Below, one piece after another: positions 33,463-43,088 of a stretch of 64,000 bases of DNA. The DNA is taken from NCBI GenBank assembly GCA_900538465.1, contig UPXV01000008.1, positions 7,549 to 71,548 of the forward strand, in the 5' to 3' direction. Made by a program: the position numbers and the translations under genes. Source of the DNA: an uncultured Erysipelotrichaceae bacterium (GTDB lineage: Bacteria; Bacillota_I; Bacilli_A; Erysipelotrichales; Coprobacillaceae). Within the stretch, counting starts at the first letter, position 1. Every line of letters begins with the position of its first letter. The notes under the pieces were generated by a model. That model saw nothing but the letters and a program-made list of their open reading frames with translations. It was not told where the DNA came from and searched no databases.

Positions 33463-34046
33463 TACTTTTCTCCTTGAAGATACAATTTGACAATGATATC
33501 AGCGACTTCTTCTAGTCCTAAATCACTGTTAATTGTTAAATCAAAATTCTTTAATTGACCCCATTTTTTAGTTGTATAGTAATTATAATAATTACTTCTT
33601 CCTTTATCTTTTTTCATTACAAATTTTTTAAAATCATCATGTTCTTCTTTATAATCTTCTTGAACACGTCGCACTCTAGACTCAAAAGGTGCATGAATAA
33701 ATACAGTTAAAACATCATCATAATCTTCTAGAATATAGTCAGCACATCCATTGACAATAATACATGAATCATGTTTTGCTAAATGACGAATAATTTTTGA
33801 TTGCATTGCAAACACTTGATCATTTAAAGGAAGTGTAAATGCAGTAGATGACATTGTGTACATAAAGCTAGATGTTTTTTCTTCAGATGCTTTACGTATT
33901 GTGTCAACATCAATTCCAAGTTCTTTTGCAGCAAGATCAATCACTTCATTGTCATAGTAGACAAGACCTAATTTCTCTGCAACCATTTGAGCAATGATTC
34001 GCCCACCAGAACCATATTCTCTTGCAATAGTAATAATTTTAGGCAT
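33462..34046 (-). CDS. Cytidylate kinase-like family protein
   Basis: The 194-residue P-loop protein begins PKIITIAREYGSGGRIIAQMVAEKLG, where GSGGR replaces the classical Walker A of cytidylate kinases. YYDNEVIDLAAKELG follows. This is the signature of the Cmk-like family widespread in gut Bacillota, often encoded with MATE or membrane proteins. True Cmk phosphorylates CMP; the substrate of this subfamily is not established. It is coupled to the MATE gene by a one-base overlap, implying a shared role. An AGGAGG site precedes the start. Confidence 0.8.
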   Translation of the reverse strand: MPKIITIAREYGSGGRIIAQMVAEKLGLVYYDNEVIDLAAKELGIDVDTIRKASEEKTSSFMYTMSSTAFTLPLNDQVFAMQSKIIRHLAKHDSCIIVNGCADYILEDYDDVLTVFIHAPFESRVRRVQEDYKEEHDDFKKFVMKKDKGRSNYYNYYTTKKWGQLKNFDLTINSDLGLEEVADIIVKLYLQGEK

Positions 34047-34175
34047 AAATATAACCTCCTTTACAATTCTATTCTAACATATTTGAAAAGATGTTGGTAT
34101 GTTTTTTAAATTTTGGAAAAGATGATATATTTCATATTGAAAAAGAAGAGTTTGATTTTTCTTATATAAAATATG

Positions 34176-34204
34176 TTGTTTTTCAAGGTTTGAATTTGTA
34201 TAAT
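34176..34204 (+). promoter_or_regulatory. Promoter of the WalJ-like gene and rlmH
   Basis: TTGTTT (34176-34181), a 17-bp spacer and TATAAT (34199-34204) lie 23 bases before the start codon. Confidence 0.6.
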
Positions 34205-34226
34205 AAGGTCGTAAAGGAGTCGAATT

Positions 34227-34973
34227 ATGGAATTTCATGTTTTAGCAAGTGGTTCAAAAGGAAACGCAACATTCGTTTATGAAGATGGATGTGGTATTTT
34301 AATAGATTGTGGTATTACAAGAAAACAATTATTGTTTAAATTAAATAATTTGGGCTTTAGTGAAGATGATATTAATTTTGTTTTTTTAACACATGATCAC
34401 TATGATCATAATAAAAATATTCATATTTTTGATCAAGATAAAATCTATAGTGCAAAAAAGAATATAGAAAATTTAGATGATTATCATACTTTAAAACCAT
34501 ATGAACATCGTCAATTTGGGGTTTTTGATGTTTTTACATTAAAAACATCTCATGATGCAAGTGATCCTATTGGCTTTATTTTCTCAACAGATGAAACATT
34601 ATTATATATGACAGATACAGGTTATGTGTCTCAAAAGAATCGTCAATATATGCAAAATTTAAATTATTATATTATTGAAAGCAATCATGATATTCAAATG
34701 TTGATGGATACCAAAAGACCAATGTTTTTAAAAAATCGTATTTTAAATGATGTAGGACATCTTAATAATGAATATAGTGCACGTTTAATGTCTGAAATGA
34801 TTGGAGAAAAAACACAAGAAATTGTATTGGCTCATTTATCACAAGAAGCCAATACAAAAGAAAAAGCATTGGAAACATATAATGAAATTTTTGCTGAACA
34901 AAATATAAAATTTTCAAATATCAAAGTTGCGAGTCAAGTAGATGTGGTTTCAGGAGGAAAGTATGAAGATTAA
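34227..34973 (+). CDS. MBL-fold hydrolase of the YycJ/WalJ type
   Basis: The 248-residue metallo-beta-lactamase-fold protein has the metal-binding THDHYDHNKN motif near residue 55 and a GSKGNATFV start typical of YycJ/WalJ. These are 5'-3' exonucleases linked to the WalKR region in other Bacillota; no walKR genes are visible here. Later metal ligands are probably in MTDTGYV and in SNHD. It shares the promoter and overlaps rlmH by 11 nt, the usual yycJ...rlmH neighbourhood. Confidence 0.85.
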   Translation: MEFHVLASGSKGNATFVYEDGCGILIDCGITRKQLLFKLNNLGFSEDDINFVFLTHDHYDHNKNIHIFDQDKIYSAKKNIENLDDYHTLKPYEHRQFGVFDVFTLKTSHDASDPIGFIFSTDETLLYMTDTGYVSQKNRQYMQNLNYYIIESNHDIQMLMDTKRPMFLKNRILNDVGHLNNEYSARLMSEMIGEKTQEIVLAHLSQEANTKEKALETYNEIFAEQNIKFSNIKVASQVDVVSGGKYED

Positions 34974-35442
34974 GATCATTTGTGTTGGGAAATTAAAAGA
35001 AAAATATTTAGTTGATGGAATCCAAGAATATGTAAAAAGAATATCTGGCTATGCTGATATTGAGTTAATTGAAGTTGCAGATGAACGTATTCCTGATAAA
35101 GCATCTTTGGCTGAAGAAACAATTGTGAAAGCCAAAGAAGGAAGAAGAATTTTAGATAAAGTGAAACAAGATGATTACATGTTTTTATTAGATGTAAGTG
35201 GACAATCATTAGATTCTCTTCAATTTGCAGACAAAATTGAAGATTGTATGATCAATGGAAAGAGCACAATTGATTTTGTGATTGGAGGTTCATTAGGTCA
35301 TGGAGAAGAAGTTCTAGCACGAGCAAATCAGAGAATAAGTTTTTCTAAAATGACTTTTCCACATCAGTTAATGAGACTCATCTTAGTTGAACAAGTCTAT
35401 CGTGCATTTAAAATTATAAGAAATGAAACATATCATAAGTAA
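34963..35442 (+). CDS. rlmH: 23S rRNA pseudouridine-1915 N3-methyltransferase RlmH
   Basis: The ATG at 34963 follows AGGAGGA and gives 159 residues, the standard size of this SPOUT enzyme. It begins MKIKIICVGKLKEKYL and has the SAM-knot motifs FVIGGSLGHGEEV and SFSKMTFPHQLMRLILVEQVYRA; the C-terminal NETYHK contains the conserved YHK. RlmH methylates pseudouridine 1915 in helix 69 of 23S rRNA and acts on assembled 70S ribosomes. It overlaps the WalJ-like gene and ends in a strong hairpin. Confidence 0.96.
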   Translation: MKIKIICVGKLKEKYLVDGIQEYVKRISGYADIELIEVADERIPDKASLAEETIVKAKEGRRILDKVKQDDYMFLLDVSGQSLDSLQFADKIEDCMINGKSTIDFVIGGSLGHGEEVLARANQRISFSKMTFPHQLMRLILVEQVYRAFKIIRNETYHK

Positions 35443-35471
35443 AACAGACAAGTGTGAAAACTTGTCTGTTT
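35442..35471. terminator. Bidirectional terminator after rlmH
   Basis: AAACAGACAAGT (35442-35453) and ACTTGTCTGTTT (35460-35471) form a perfect 12-bp stem with a 6-nt loop. A- and T-rich ends serve both strands. Confidence 0.85.
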
Positions 35472-35943
35472 AATTATTTCTAGAACATTTCTCAGCATCA
35501 ATGGCTAAAACAATCATTAATACATATAATGCATGTTTTTTATCAACAATATCTAAGACATAAGTATCAGTGAAATGAAGAACTTCTTTAGAAATTGTTG
35601 CAATAACAAGACCTTGTGATGTTATAATCTGATAATCCCATTCTAACCAATCTCCAGAGACTTTCCAGTCATTACAATCAAGATGAAATACGGGTTTAAA
35701 AAAAGAAAATTCTTTATAAATACGACCAATATATTGATCATGAATATACATATTGAATTTTGGTAAAAAAGTGAAAACTTCTTCTTTAACAGTTCCAACA
35801 TGTTGATTTGTTTGATCATAAATATTTAAACAATGTCCCCAACTTAACTGACCTTTTACAGTATAGAGGGGTTGTCCATCTTCGTTATAAATATCATAAC
35901 TATCAAACCAAGAAAATAATCGTTGTTTAAATAAAAGTTTCAT
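35470..35943 (-). CDS. LURP-one-related (LOR/YxjI-like) protein
   Basis: The 157-residue, beta-strand-rich protein begins KLLFKQRLFSWFDSYDIYNEDGQPLYTVKGQLS. The pattern of xYxVxGxxxxxxxxxxIxD repeats through VGTVKEEVFTFLPKFNMYI and VATISKEVLHFTDTYVLDI is typical of the LOR (tubby-like) fold. The C-terminal hydrophobic LYVLMIVLAIDA is the central helix of that barrel. Bacterial LOR proteins have no established function; phospholipid binding or scramblase-like activity is speculated. It is a single minus-strand gene. Confidence 0.8.
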   Translation of the reverse strand: MKLLFKQRLFSWFDSYDIYNEDGQPLYTVKGQLSWGHCLNIYDQTNQHVGTVKEEVFTFLPKFNMYIHDQYIGRIYKEFSFFKPVFHLDCNDWKVSGDWLEWDYQIITSQGLVIATISKEVLHFTDTYVLDIVDKKHALYVLMIVLAIDAEKCSRNN

Positions 35944-36008
35944 AAGGACACCTTCTTTCTTTTAAAATTATATCATAATCAAAAAGGCATCACAAATGAT
36001 GCCTTAAA

Positions 36009-37382
36009 TTAATATAGACGTCTACAACTATACCATTCTCTTTGCCAATAACTTGTATTTAGATTAGCAACTTGAACAGGTTTTCCAGTTGTTGGTGCAT
36101 GAACCATTTTATTGTCACCAATATAGATTCCAACATGGTGCACACCACTAGAAGAACCATTGCTGCTAAAGAGAATAATATCTCCTGCTTGTAATTGGCT
36201 TTTTGAAATACCTTTACCGGCACTGATCATTGAACCTGTATAATGAATTCTTCCTAAATCAACACCAGCTTGATAATGCGCCCAATTGACTAAACCAGAA
36301 CAATCAAATTGTGTCCAATTAGGGTCTTTAATACTGCTCCAAGAATGAGCTCCACCCCAAACATACATATATCCTTGACGTGTTAAAGCAAGATTTGCAA
36401 TCTTTAATCCTAATTCTTCATTTGATGATAAATTTTCAGAAGGAGTTGATTGATTGTTATCTTGAGGTGGTATGTTGTCTTGTGTTTGTGAATTATTTGA
36501 TGGTTGATTGTTATCGGGTTTAGGTGTGTTTTGATTAGGTTTTGATGAATTGTTATTTTGAGTTGATTGTGAAGGCTTCTTATTAGGAGTTGCATGTGTA
36601 ACATTAGAAACCTTAGATTCATCAGCAGCTTTTTGTAAAGCAGCTAGATTATTTTGGATAGCTTCCATTGATTCTTGATTTTTAGATATTTCATTTGAAT
36701 TAGCTGTAATTGTTTTGTTTTGTTCTAAAAGTTTGGCTTGGAATTTCTTCTTTAATTCTGTTTGAGCAACTTTATCTTTTTCTAAAGAACTCTTGAGTGT
36801 ATTTAAAGTCTCTTGTTGTTGTTTGACTTCATTTAAACTTTCATTTAATTGATGAACCAATTCTTTATCATATTCCATAATTTCATTAAAATTAATAATA
36901 CGACCCATAAAATCAGAAAAGTCTTCAGCACCAAAAATATATGAAACATAAATATTTGAATTCATAACACCTTGCATATTATAAAGACGATCAGCAAGTT
37001 TTTCATTTTTATCACGAATTTGTTGATTTAAATTATCAATGCTTTTTTGTACATATTTTATTTCTTTTTGAGCAACGCTTATTTTATTTTCAACACTTGT
37101 GATTTTATCAGCGATTTCTTCAATTGTATTTTGTGATTCAACAGCATCCTTTTTAGCATCAGTCGCTTGTTGATTGAGTTTTTTATTTTTGTCTTTTAAA
37201 TAAGTATTGAACTCTTTACAGGTTTTTTGTTGACTTTTAGAAAGCTTACTCGATGAGCAAAGTTTAATATATTTATCTTCTTGACCATTAAAATCAGTCG
37301 CATTAACACTTTGATAGTGGAAAGAAAATGCAAAAATGAGACATGTTAATAGAAAAAATACAATCCATGGTTTCTTTTTCAT
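36009..37382 (-). CDS. Secreted NlpC/P60 peptidoglycan hydrolase with coiled coil
   Basis: The ATG at 37382 follows GGAGG and starts a signal peptide (MKKKPWIVFFLLTCLIF, cleavage near residue 29). The upstream in-frame extension has no ribosome site. Residues about 50-255 are coiled coil of the PcsB/CwlO type. A linker rich in N, Q, P and S follows (about 265-325), then an NlpC/P60 domain with catalytic Cys in FDCSGLVNWA, His in HHVGIYIG and a third polar residue in MVHAPTTG. It should cleave stem-peptide bonds (D-Glu to diamino acid) and is probably controlled by FtsEX through the coiled coil, as PcsB is. At 457 residues it is of the usual family size. Confidence 0.92.
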   Translation of the reverse strand: MKKKPWIVFFLLTCLIFAFSFHYQSVNATDFNGQEDKYIKLCSSSKLSKSQQKTCKEFNTYLKDKNKKLNQQATDAKKDAVESQNTIEEIADKITSVENKISVAQKEIKYVQKSIDNLNQQIRDKNEKLADRLYNMQGVMNSNIYVSYIFGAEDFSDFMGRIINFNEIMEYDKELVHQLNESLNEVKQQQETLNTLKSSLEKDKVAQTELKKKFQAKLLEQNKTITANSNEISKNQESMEAIQNNLAALQKAADESKVSNVTHATPNKKPSQSTQNNNSSKPNQNTPKPDNNQPSNNSQTQDNIPPQDNNQSTPSENLSSNEELGLKIANLALTRQGYMYVWGGAHSWSSIKDPNWTQFDCSGLVNWAHYQAGVDLGRIHYTGSMISAGKGISKSQLQAGDIILFSSNGSSSGVHHVGIYIGDNKMVHAPTTGKPVQVANLNTSYWQREWYSCRRLY

Positions 37383-37502
37383 AATAATGTCCTCCTTTGA
37401 CTTGAGATTATAATCAATTATCAATAAGTTTTGTTTTAAAGTCAAGTAAAACTAGGAAAAGTCTAAAAATAGTTTATAATGTAACTAGATAGGTGGGATA
37501 TA

Positions 37503-37856
37503 ATGGGAAAAGAATTTATGAAAATCGGAATCGATTATAATGATTTATTATTGAGAATCAATAATAATGAAACAATTGCATTGAAGTTTCTCAAAAAATT
37601 TATTGAAGATCAAACAATGATGCTTATTAAAGAAGACTATAAAAGTCAAGATTATGAACAGCTTTTAAAAGATGTTCATAGTTTAAAAGGTATTTCTGCT
37701 AATTTAAGTATGAAAAAGCTTTTTACTATCACAAGCTGTTGGGTAAGTGATTTACGTGCTGAAAAATATCAAACAAGCGAAGAACTCTATCAACAATGTT
37801 TAGAAGAACATACAAAAATTATATTGGGATTAAAGAAGATTTTTAATGATGAATAA
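37503..37856 (+). CDS. Histidine phosphotransfer (HPt) protein
   Basis: The 117-residue all-helical protein has the phospho-accepting His in DVHSLKGISANL (H about residue 59), the standard HPt motif. HPt proteins shuttle phosphate between receiver domains. It is the first gene of a four-gene unit with a receiver-HD-GYP protein, a hybrid kinase and a solute-binding lipoprotein. The natural flow would be kinase receiver to this HPt to the HD-GYP receiver. It overlaps the next gene by 11 nt. An AGGTGGG site and a TATAAT (37475-37480) precede it. Confidence 0.88.
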   Translation: MGKEFMKIGIDYNDLLLRINNNETIALKFLKKFIEDQTMMLIKEDYKSQDYEQLLKDVHSLKGISANLSMKKLFTITSCWVSDLRAEKYQTSEELYQQCLEEHTKIILGLKKIFNDE

Positions 37857-38919
37857 GAATATAATTTTAATTGTTGATGATATAGAGTTAAATCGTGATA
37901 TTTTATGCATGGCTTTTGAAGAGAAATATGAAATTATGGAAGCTGAAAATGGAAAAGAAGCTTTAAAAATTATAAAAGAATATAAGGATCGTCTTTTAGC
38001 TGTTTTGTTAGATATTATTATGCCTGAAATGGATGGGTTTGAAGTGATGATAGAAATGAATCGTTTGAAGCTTATGACATATATTCCAGTTTTTTTGATT
38101 ACTTCAGAGACTGATCCTACTTATTTACAAAAAGGATTTGATTTAGGGGCTGTTGATGTGATTACAAAACCATTTGCTATATCTTTTATTAAACGTCGTA
38201 TTGAAAATATTATAGAACTGTATAAACATAGATTTTCTTTGCAACAAATTGTTAATCAACAAGTTCAACGTATTCAACGTCAAGAACGTGAATTATATGC
38301 AGCTACACGTTCTATTATTGATACTTTATCGACGGCTATTGAATTTAGAGATTGTGAATCGGGTGATCATGTTTATCGTATGCGTAATATTACATGTGCC
38401 TTATTAAATGAATTGGTTAAGAATAATGAATTTCAATTTACTTCACAACAAATTGAATTGATTGGAGATGCTGCAGTTATGCATGATGTTGGTAAAATTT
38501 CAATTCCTGATCATATTTTAAATAAACCAGGACGACTCACATCAGAAGAATTTGAAATTATGAAACTTCATACAATTCGAGGATGTCAATTATTAGAAAA
38601 TATTGAACAATTAAAAAATAGTGAACTTTATGAATATTGTTATGATATCTGTCGCCATCATCATGAACGTTATGATGGAAAAGGGTATCCTGATGGTTTG
38701 GTTGGTGATCAGATTTCTATTTGGGCACAAATTGTTTCAATTGCTGATGTTTATGATGCTTTGGTTAGTCGACGTGTCTATAAACCAGCATATCGTTTTG
38801 AAGAATCTATGCGAATGATTAATGAAGGAGAGTGTGGAGTTTTTAATCCTTTGTTATTGAAGTATTTCAATCAAGTTGCTTATGATATTTATTGTGAAAA
38901 TTATGAAAATGTAGGATAG
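37846..38919 (+). CDS. Response regulator with HD-GYP output domain
   Basis: The 357-residue protein has an N-terminal receiver (VDD near residue 10, phospho-Asp about 55 in LLDIIMPEMDG, Lys in VITKPF). A linker helix leads to an HD-GYP domain with MHDVGKISIPDHIL (about 213) and HHERYDGKGYPDG (about 279), so the HD and GYP signatures are complete. HD-GYP domains hydrolyse cyclic di-GMP, or in some cases cGAMP. The output of this phosphorelay would thus be second-messenger breakdown rather than transcription. No diguanylate cyclase is in the window. It overlaps the HPt gene and nearly abuts the kinase. Confidence 0.92.
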   Translation: MMNKNIILIVDDIELNRDILCMAFEEKYEIMEAENGKEALKIIKEYKDRLLAVLLDIIMPEMDGFEVMIEMNRLKLMTYIPVFLITSETDPTYLQKGFDLGAVDVITKPFAISFIKRRIENIIELYKHRFSLQQIVNQQVQRIQRQERELYAATRSIIDTLSTAIEFRDCESGDHVYRMRNITCALLNELVKNNEFQFTSQQIELIGDAAVMHDVGKISIPDHILNKPGRLTSEEFEIMKLHTIRGCQLLENIEQLKNSELYEYCYDICRHHHERYDGKGYPDGLVGDQISIWAQIVSIADVYDALVSRRVYKPAYRFEESMRMINEGECGVFNPLLLKYFNQVAYDIYCENYENVG

Positions 38920-38923
38920 AAAG

Positions 38924-41836
38924 ATGAAAAAGAATAAAAAAATTGTTATTGCAATTATTGTTGGTTTTGTCTTTATTATTGGTGCAATGGCATATACAAT
39001 GCTAAATATCAAAGAGAAGATGGATAATAGTGCAATCAATTTAACACAAAATTTATTGGATAATATGTCATCTCAGATAGCAAGTTATAGTGCTGCTGAT
39101 GAAGAAATTATTCAAAAATATAGTTTACAGTTTAAAAATTTAAGTCAAAGTGAAATTCAAAAACAATTAGCAACTTTAGTTGAACATCATGATTATTTGA
39201 ATGCTATTTATTTAGATAATGGAAAAGGAATTGATGCCAAAGGACAAACAATCAATCAATCTCAATTGCCATATCAGAATTTTGAAAATAATCAAAAAAT
39301 TTTTTCACCAGCAATTAATGGTAAATATGGAGTTTGGGAAACTGTCTTTCAAATGCCTATAGAAGGAGGGGGAGAATTGTATGTTGAAATTCCTTTCTCT
39401 AAATATGCTAAAGGAAATGATTTGACATTTTATAATCAGGCTGGGTTTGCTTGTGTGATTGATGCAGATTCTAAAAAGATTGTTTTAACATCGAAAACAC
39501 CAAATGTGATTTGGAATTATATGCAAGATGCCAATGAACTTTTAGGTGAGGTTGGTTTTAGTGAAACTGAAATTCAAAATAACATTTATGCTACTATTGA
39601 TAATGATGAATCAATTGTTGTAAAAGGCAATGTTCAAGGAGAAACAGTTTATTTATCGTTAAGAACTGTGCAATCACATTCTGGCTGGTATTTATGTGGT
39701 GTCATTCCAGTTAGTGCTATTCAAAAAGAATCTAATTTGGTTTTAGGAATGTTGATGATTACTTTTGTATTAATGATTTTAAGTTTAGTCTTAGTGATAG
39801 CTTTGGTCTCATATGAAATCTATCAAAATATGAAAAAAGAAAAGAAACGTTATGAAAAGACTGAATTAGAAAATGCTATATATGATGCAATGGCTGAAGC
39901 AAGTGATTTGTTTATGTGCCTGTATGATAAAACAGAAAAACGATTAGAAAAAACATTTTGTAATAGTGAAGAGTTATTAGGTATAGATAAATCATTGTTA
40001 ATGAGTCATGTCGATGTCTTTGAAGAGTTATTAAATAACTTTGAAGATGGTTTGGCTAAAAAGGTAATAAATAAAGAAATCACTCAAACATGTACATATG
40101 AAACACAACGCAAACACCCAGTCACTCATGAAAATCAATATTTACGTTTAATCATTAAAAATATTCATGTTGTGGGAAAAGAAAAATATATCTTCTTTAT
40201 TGCTGATATTAGTCATGATATACAAATTCAAGAATCATTAAAAATGGCTGCTTTGGATGCAAAACAAGCCAATCAAGCCAAATCTGATTTCTTATCAAAG
40301 ATGAGTCATGAAATTCGTACACCGATGAATGCCATTATGGGAATGAGCGAAATTGCTTCGCATAATTTAAATAATCCTGATAAGTTAAAAAATTATTTGA
40401 AAAAGATTTCTCAATCATCAACTCATTTATTAAGTTTAATTAATGATATTTTAGATTTATCTAAGATTGAAAGTGGAAAAATGGCTTTGTATGAAGAAAA
40501 ATTTGTTTTATCTGATTGTATCAGTGAAGTTTATAGCATTATTAATATGCAAGCCAAAGCTAAAAATCAAACTTTAAATATCCTTACTCAAGATGTTGTT
40601 CATGATGCTTTATATGGAGATATGTTAAAGTTAAAACAAATTTTAATTAATCTCTTAAATAATGCTGTTAAATATACACCTCAAGATGGTCATATTGAAT
40701 TGAGTATTATTGAAAAAACACAGGTGAATAATAAATTATTAGCTTACGAGTTTTTAATTCAAGATGATGGAATTGGAATGAGTGATGAATTTTTAAAACG
40801 TATTGGTGAACCATTTGAACAGGAAAAAAATCAATTCTATGGAAAAGAAAATGGAACAGGATTAGGTTTATCAATTGTTAAAAATATTATTTCTATTATG
40901 GGTGGAACAATTGATATTAAGAGTCACTTGAATCAAGGAACAACTATTCGTGTTCAGTTATCTTTTGGTGAAACTGAAAATGAAATATATAAAGAGAAAG
41001 AAAAATTATCAGGCATGAAAGTTTTCTTGGTTGATGATGATCCAATGATTTTACAAGATGTCAGTGTTATTCTTAATGAATTTGAAATTCAAGTGGATAC
41101 ATCTTTATTTGGGGTAGAGGCTTTTCATCAGATTGAGAATGCTTATCAACATAATCAACCTTATGATGTTATTATCATTGATTGGAAATTACCTGATATT
41201 GATGGAATTCAGTTGACGCATTTGATTAGAGAAAAGATTGGTAAGGATATTCCAATTGTCTTTATTTCTGCTTATGATTATAGTGAAATAGAAGAAGAGG
41301 CTTATCAAGAAGGTGTTAATGATTTTATTGAAAAACCATTATTTAAGTCTAGACTTTATACGGCATTGATTGAAATCTATGATGATGAGGAAAAAATGAA
41401 GTTCGATGAAGGTCTATTGAGTGGAAAGAATGTTTTGTTAGTTGAAGATAATGAATTGAATTTAGAAATTGCAAAAGAGTTATTAGAAATGAAAGAGGTC
41501 AATGTAAAAATAGCTTATAATGGAAAAGAAGCAGTTGATATATTCACAAGTTCACCAAAAGGAACTTATGATATTATATTAATGGATATTCAAATGCCAA
41601 TTATGAATGGTCTTGAAGCGACACAAGCTATTCGTCAATCAAAACATGAAGATGCACAAAATATTCCTATTATTGCAATGAGTGCAAATGCATTTGTTGA
41701 TGATATTCAAAAATGTTTTGATATGGGAATGAATGCTCATATTAGTAAACCAATTAGTTTAGATAATTTAACAGAAACTATTATTTCAGTTTTAAGAAAA
41801 GGAGAAAGAAATCATGAAAATAAAAAACATCATTAA
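38924..41836 (+). CDS. Hybrid sensor histidine kinase with two receiver domains
   Basis: The 970-residue protein has a membrane helix at residues 5-25 and an extracellular region of about 240 residues, probably Cache-like. A second helix lies at about 270-296. A PAS-like segment (about 310-430) and HisKA follow (FLSKMSHEIRTPMNAIMGM, His about 462). HATPase_c has NLLNNAVKYTP (about 574) and GTGLGLSIVKNI (about 644). Two receivers follow, both with intact phospho-Asp (IIDWKLPDIDG about 752; LMDIQMPIMNG about 887) and conserved Lys. It lies between the HD-GYP regulator and a lipoprotein solute-binding gene that starts inside its 3' end (23-nt overlap), so that protein is a likely ligand-presenting partner. 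Confidence 0.94.
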   Translation: MKKNKKIVIAIIVGFVFIIGAMAYTMLNIKEKMDNSAINLTQNLLDNMSSQIASYSAADEEIIQKYSLQFKNLSQSEIQKQLATLVEHHDYLNAIYLDNGKGIDAKGQTINQSQLPYQNFENNQKIFSPAINGKYGVWETVFQMPIEGGGELYVEIPFSKYAKGNDLTFYNQAGFACVIDADSKKIVLTSKTPNVIWNYMQDANELLGEVGFSETEIQNNIYATIDNDESIVVKGNVQGETVYLSLRTVQSHSGWYLCGVIPVSAIQKESNLVLGMLMITFVLMILSLVLVIALVSYEIYQNMKKEKKRYEKTELENAIYDAMAEASDLFMCLYDKTEKRLEKTFCNSEELLGIDKSLLMSHVDVFEELLNNFEDGLAKKVINKEITQTCTYETQRKHPVTHENQYLRLIIKNIHVVGKEKYIFFIADISHDIQIQESLKMAALDAKQANQAKSDFLSKMSHEIRTPMNAIMGMSEIASHNLNNPDKLKNYLKKISQSSTHLLSLINDILDLSKIESGKMALYEEKFVLSDCISEVYSIINMQAKAKNQTLNILTQDVVHDALYGDMLKLKQILINLLNNAVKYTPQDGHIELSIIEKTQVNNKLLAYEFLIQDDGIGMSDEFLKRIGEPFEQEKNQFYGKENGTGLGLSIVKNIISIMGGTIDIKSHLNQGTTIRVQLSFGETENEIYKEKEKLSGMKVFLVDDDPMILQDVSVILNEFEIQVDTSLFGVEAFHQIENAYQHNQPYDVIIIDWKLPDIDGIQLTHLIREKIGKDIPIVFISAYDYSEIEEEAYQEGVNDFIEKPLFKSRLYTALIEIYDDEEKMKFDEGLLSGKNVLLVEDNELNLEIAKELLEMKEVNVKIAYNGKEAVDIFTSSPKGTYDIILMDIQMPIMNGLEATQAIRQSKHEDAQNIPIIAMSANAFVDDIQKCFDMGMNAHISKPISLDNLTETIISVLRKGERNHENKKHH

Positions 41837-43070
41837 ATTAGCAATTTGTTCCATAATGATATTTGGATGTCAATCTCAAGATCCAAAAATTGTTCAAAAA
41901 GGGAAAAACAATGAAACAGTTTCAATCAATTTTTTAACAGGTGCACTGTCTAAAGACAATATTGAATATATGAATGAGATAATGCAAAACTTTCATAAAG
42001 AAAATCCAAATATAGATATTGATTATGAAGGTTATCAACAAGAACAAAATACAGATAAGACTTTAGCTGATGTTATTGAAGAAAGATTAAAGAATAATGA
42101 AGCAACTGATGTTGCATGTATGGATGTAAAAAATATTTTTGATTTTGTTAATGAAGGAAGACTTGCGGATCTTAGTGATATGCCTTTTAGTGATAAGCTC
42201 ATTGATGTTGCTAAAAAAGATTCTATAGTTAATGGAAAAGTTTATTCTGTTCCAGCTGCATTGGTAGGTTATTGTATGATTTCTAACATGGATATGTTAA
42301 AAGAATGTGGTCTATCAAAACCAACCAATTGGGATGAATTCTTACATTGTTGTGAAGTTTTAAAACAAAAAGGATATCAGCCTATTGTAGGAACTCAAAA
42401 ATTTATGAAGTTAATTATTTATGCTGGTGGATTATCTCAAATTTACTTAAGTGATCATAGTGATGAATATATTCAAAAGTTGAACAGTGGAGAAATGAAG
42501 ATTAGTGAATTTGCTAGACCTGGTTTTGAAATGTTGCAAACATTAATAGATAAAGGCTATTTAGATGCAAAAGAAGCATTAAAATATAAACCAGCTGATT
42601 TGGTTAAACTTTATAGTCAAAAGAAAGGATGTTTTGCGTTTAGTTTTTCTACTATGATAAAACCAAACAGTGTTGATTTTAACTTTGAATTATCTGGAAT
42701 CCCAATGAAGGGTGGAAATATTTGTTTGGTTGCTTCTGATCGTAGAATGTCTGTATTTACAAAGAGCCAACATGTTGAAGAATGTAAAAAGTTTGTTGAT
42801 TATTTTTCTAATGATAAGGTACAACAAAAAACTTTAGAAACATTTGGGAAATTCCCTGCATATAAAGATACAAATATAAAATTAGATAACAGACTTAAAG
42901 ATTTAAATGAAACAATTTTACATGGAAATACAATGTTACTTCAAGATTATAATTTAAGGTTTGAACAATGGGCAAATTTGGATGCCTTATGTGATGGTTT
43001 ATTAGCAGGAAAAACTGTTCAACAACAATTGGATGCATTTGATGCTATACAAAAAGACTCTCTATCTTAG
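41814..43070 (+). CDS. Lipoprotein extracellular solute-binding protein (family 1) without transporter
   Basis: The 418-residue protein has a short signal sequence ending in a lipobox (IMIFGC, Cys about 19), so it should be anchored to the outer face of the membrane. The fold is that of family 1 sugar-binding proteins (SINFLTGALSKDNIEYMNEIMQNFHKENPNIDI near the start; SVPAALVGYCMISNMDMLKECGLSKPTNWDEF). No ABC permease or ATPase gene accompanies it. The gene starts inside the histidine kinase gene after AAAGGAGA. It probably binds a sugar-like ligand and presents it to the kinase sensor domain. A stray transporter component is the alternative. Confidence 0.9.
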   Translation: MKIKNIIKLAICSIMIFGCQSQDPKIVQKGKNNETVSINFLTGALSKDNIEYMNEIMQNFHKENPNIDIDYEGYQQEQNTDKTLADVIEERLKNNEATDVACMDVKNIFDFVNEGRLADLSDMPFSDKLIDVAKKDSIVNGKVYSVPAALVGYCMISNMDMLKECGLSKPTNWDEFLHCCEVLKQKGYQPIVGTQKFMKLIIYAGGLSQIYLSDHSDEYIQKLNSGEMKISEFARPGFEMLQTLIDKGYLDAKEALKYKPADLVKLYSQKKGCFAFSFSTMIKPNSVDFNFELSGIPMKGGNICLVASDRRMSVFTKSQHVEECKKFVDYFSNDKVQQKTLETFGKFPAYKDTNIKLDNRLKDLNETILHGNTMLLQDYNLRFEQWANLDALCDGLLAGKTVQQQLDAFDAIQKDSLS

Positions 43071-43088
43071 TGATAGAGAGTTTTTAAA
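43057..43088 (+). terminator. Terminator of the phosphorelay operon
   Basis: ACTCTCTATC (43057-43066) and GATAGAGAGT (43072-43081) form a 10-bp stem followed by TTTTT. The last stop codon (TAG) lies in the loop. Confidence 0.85.
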
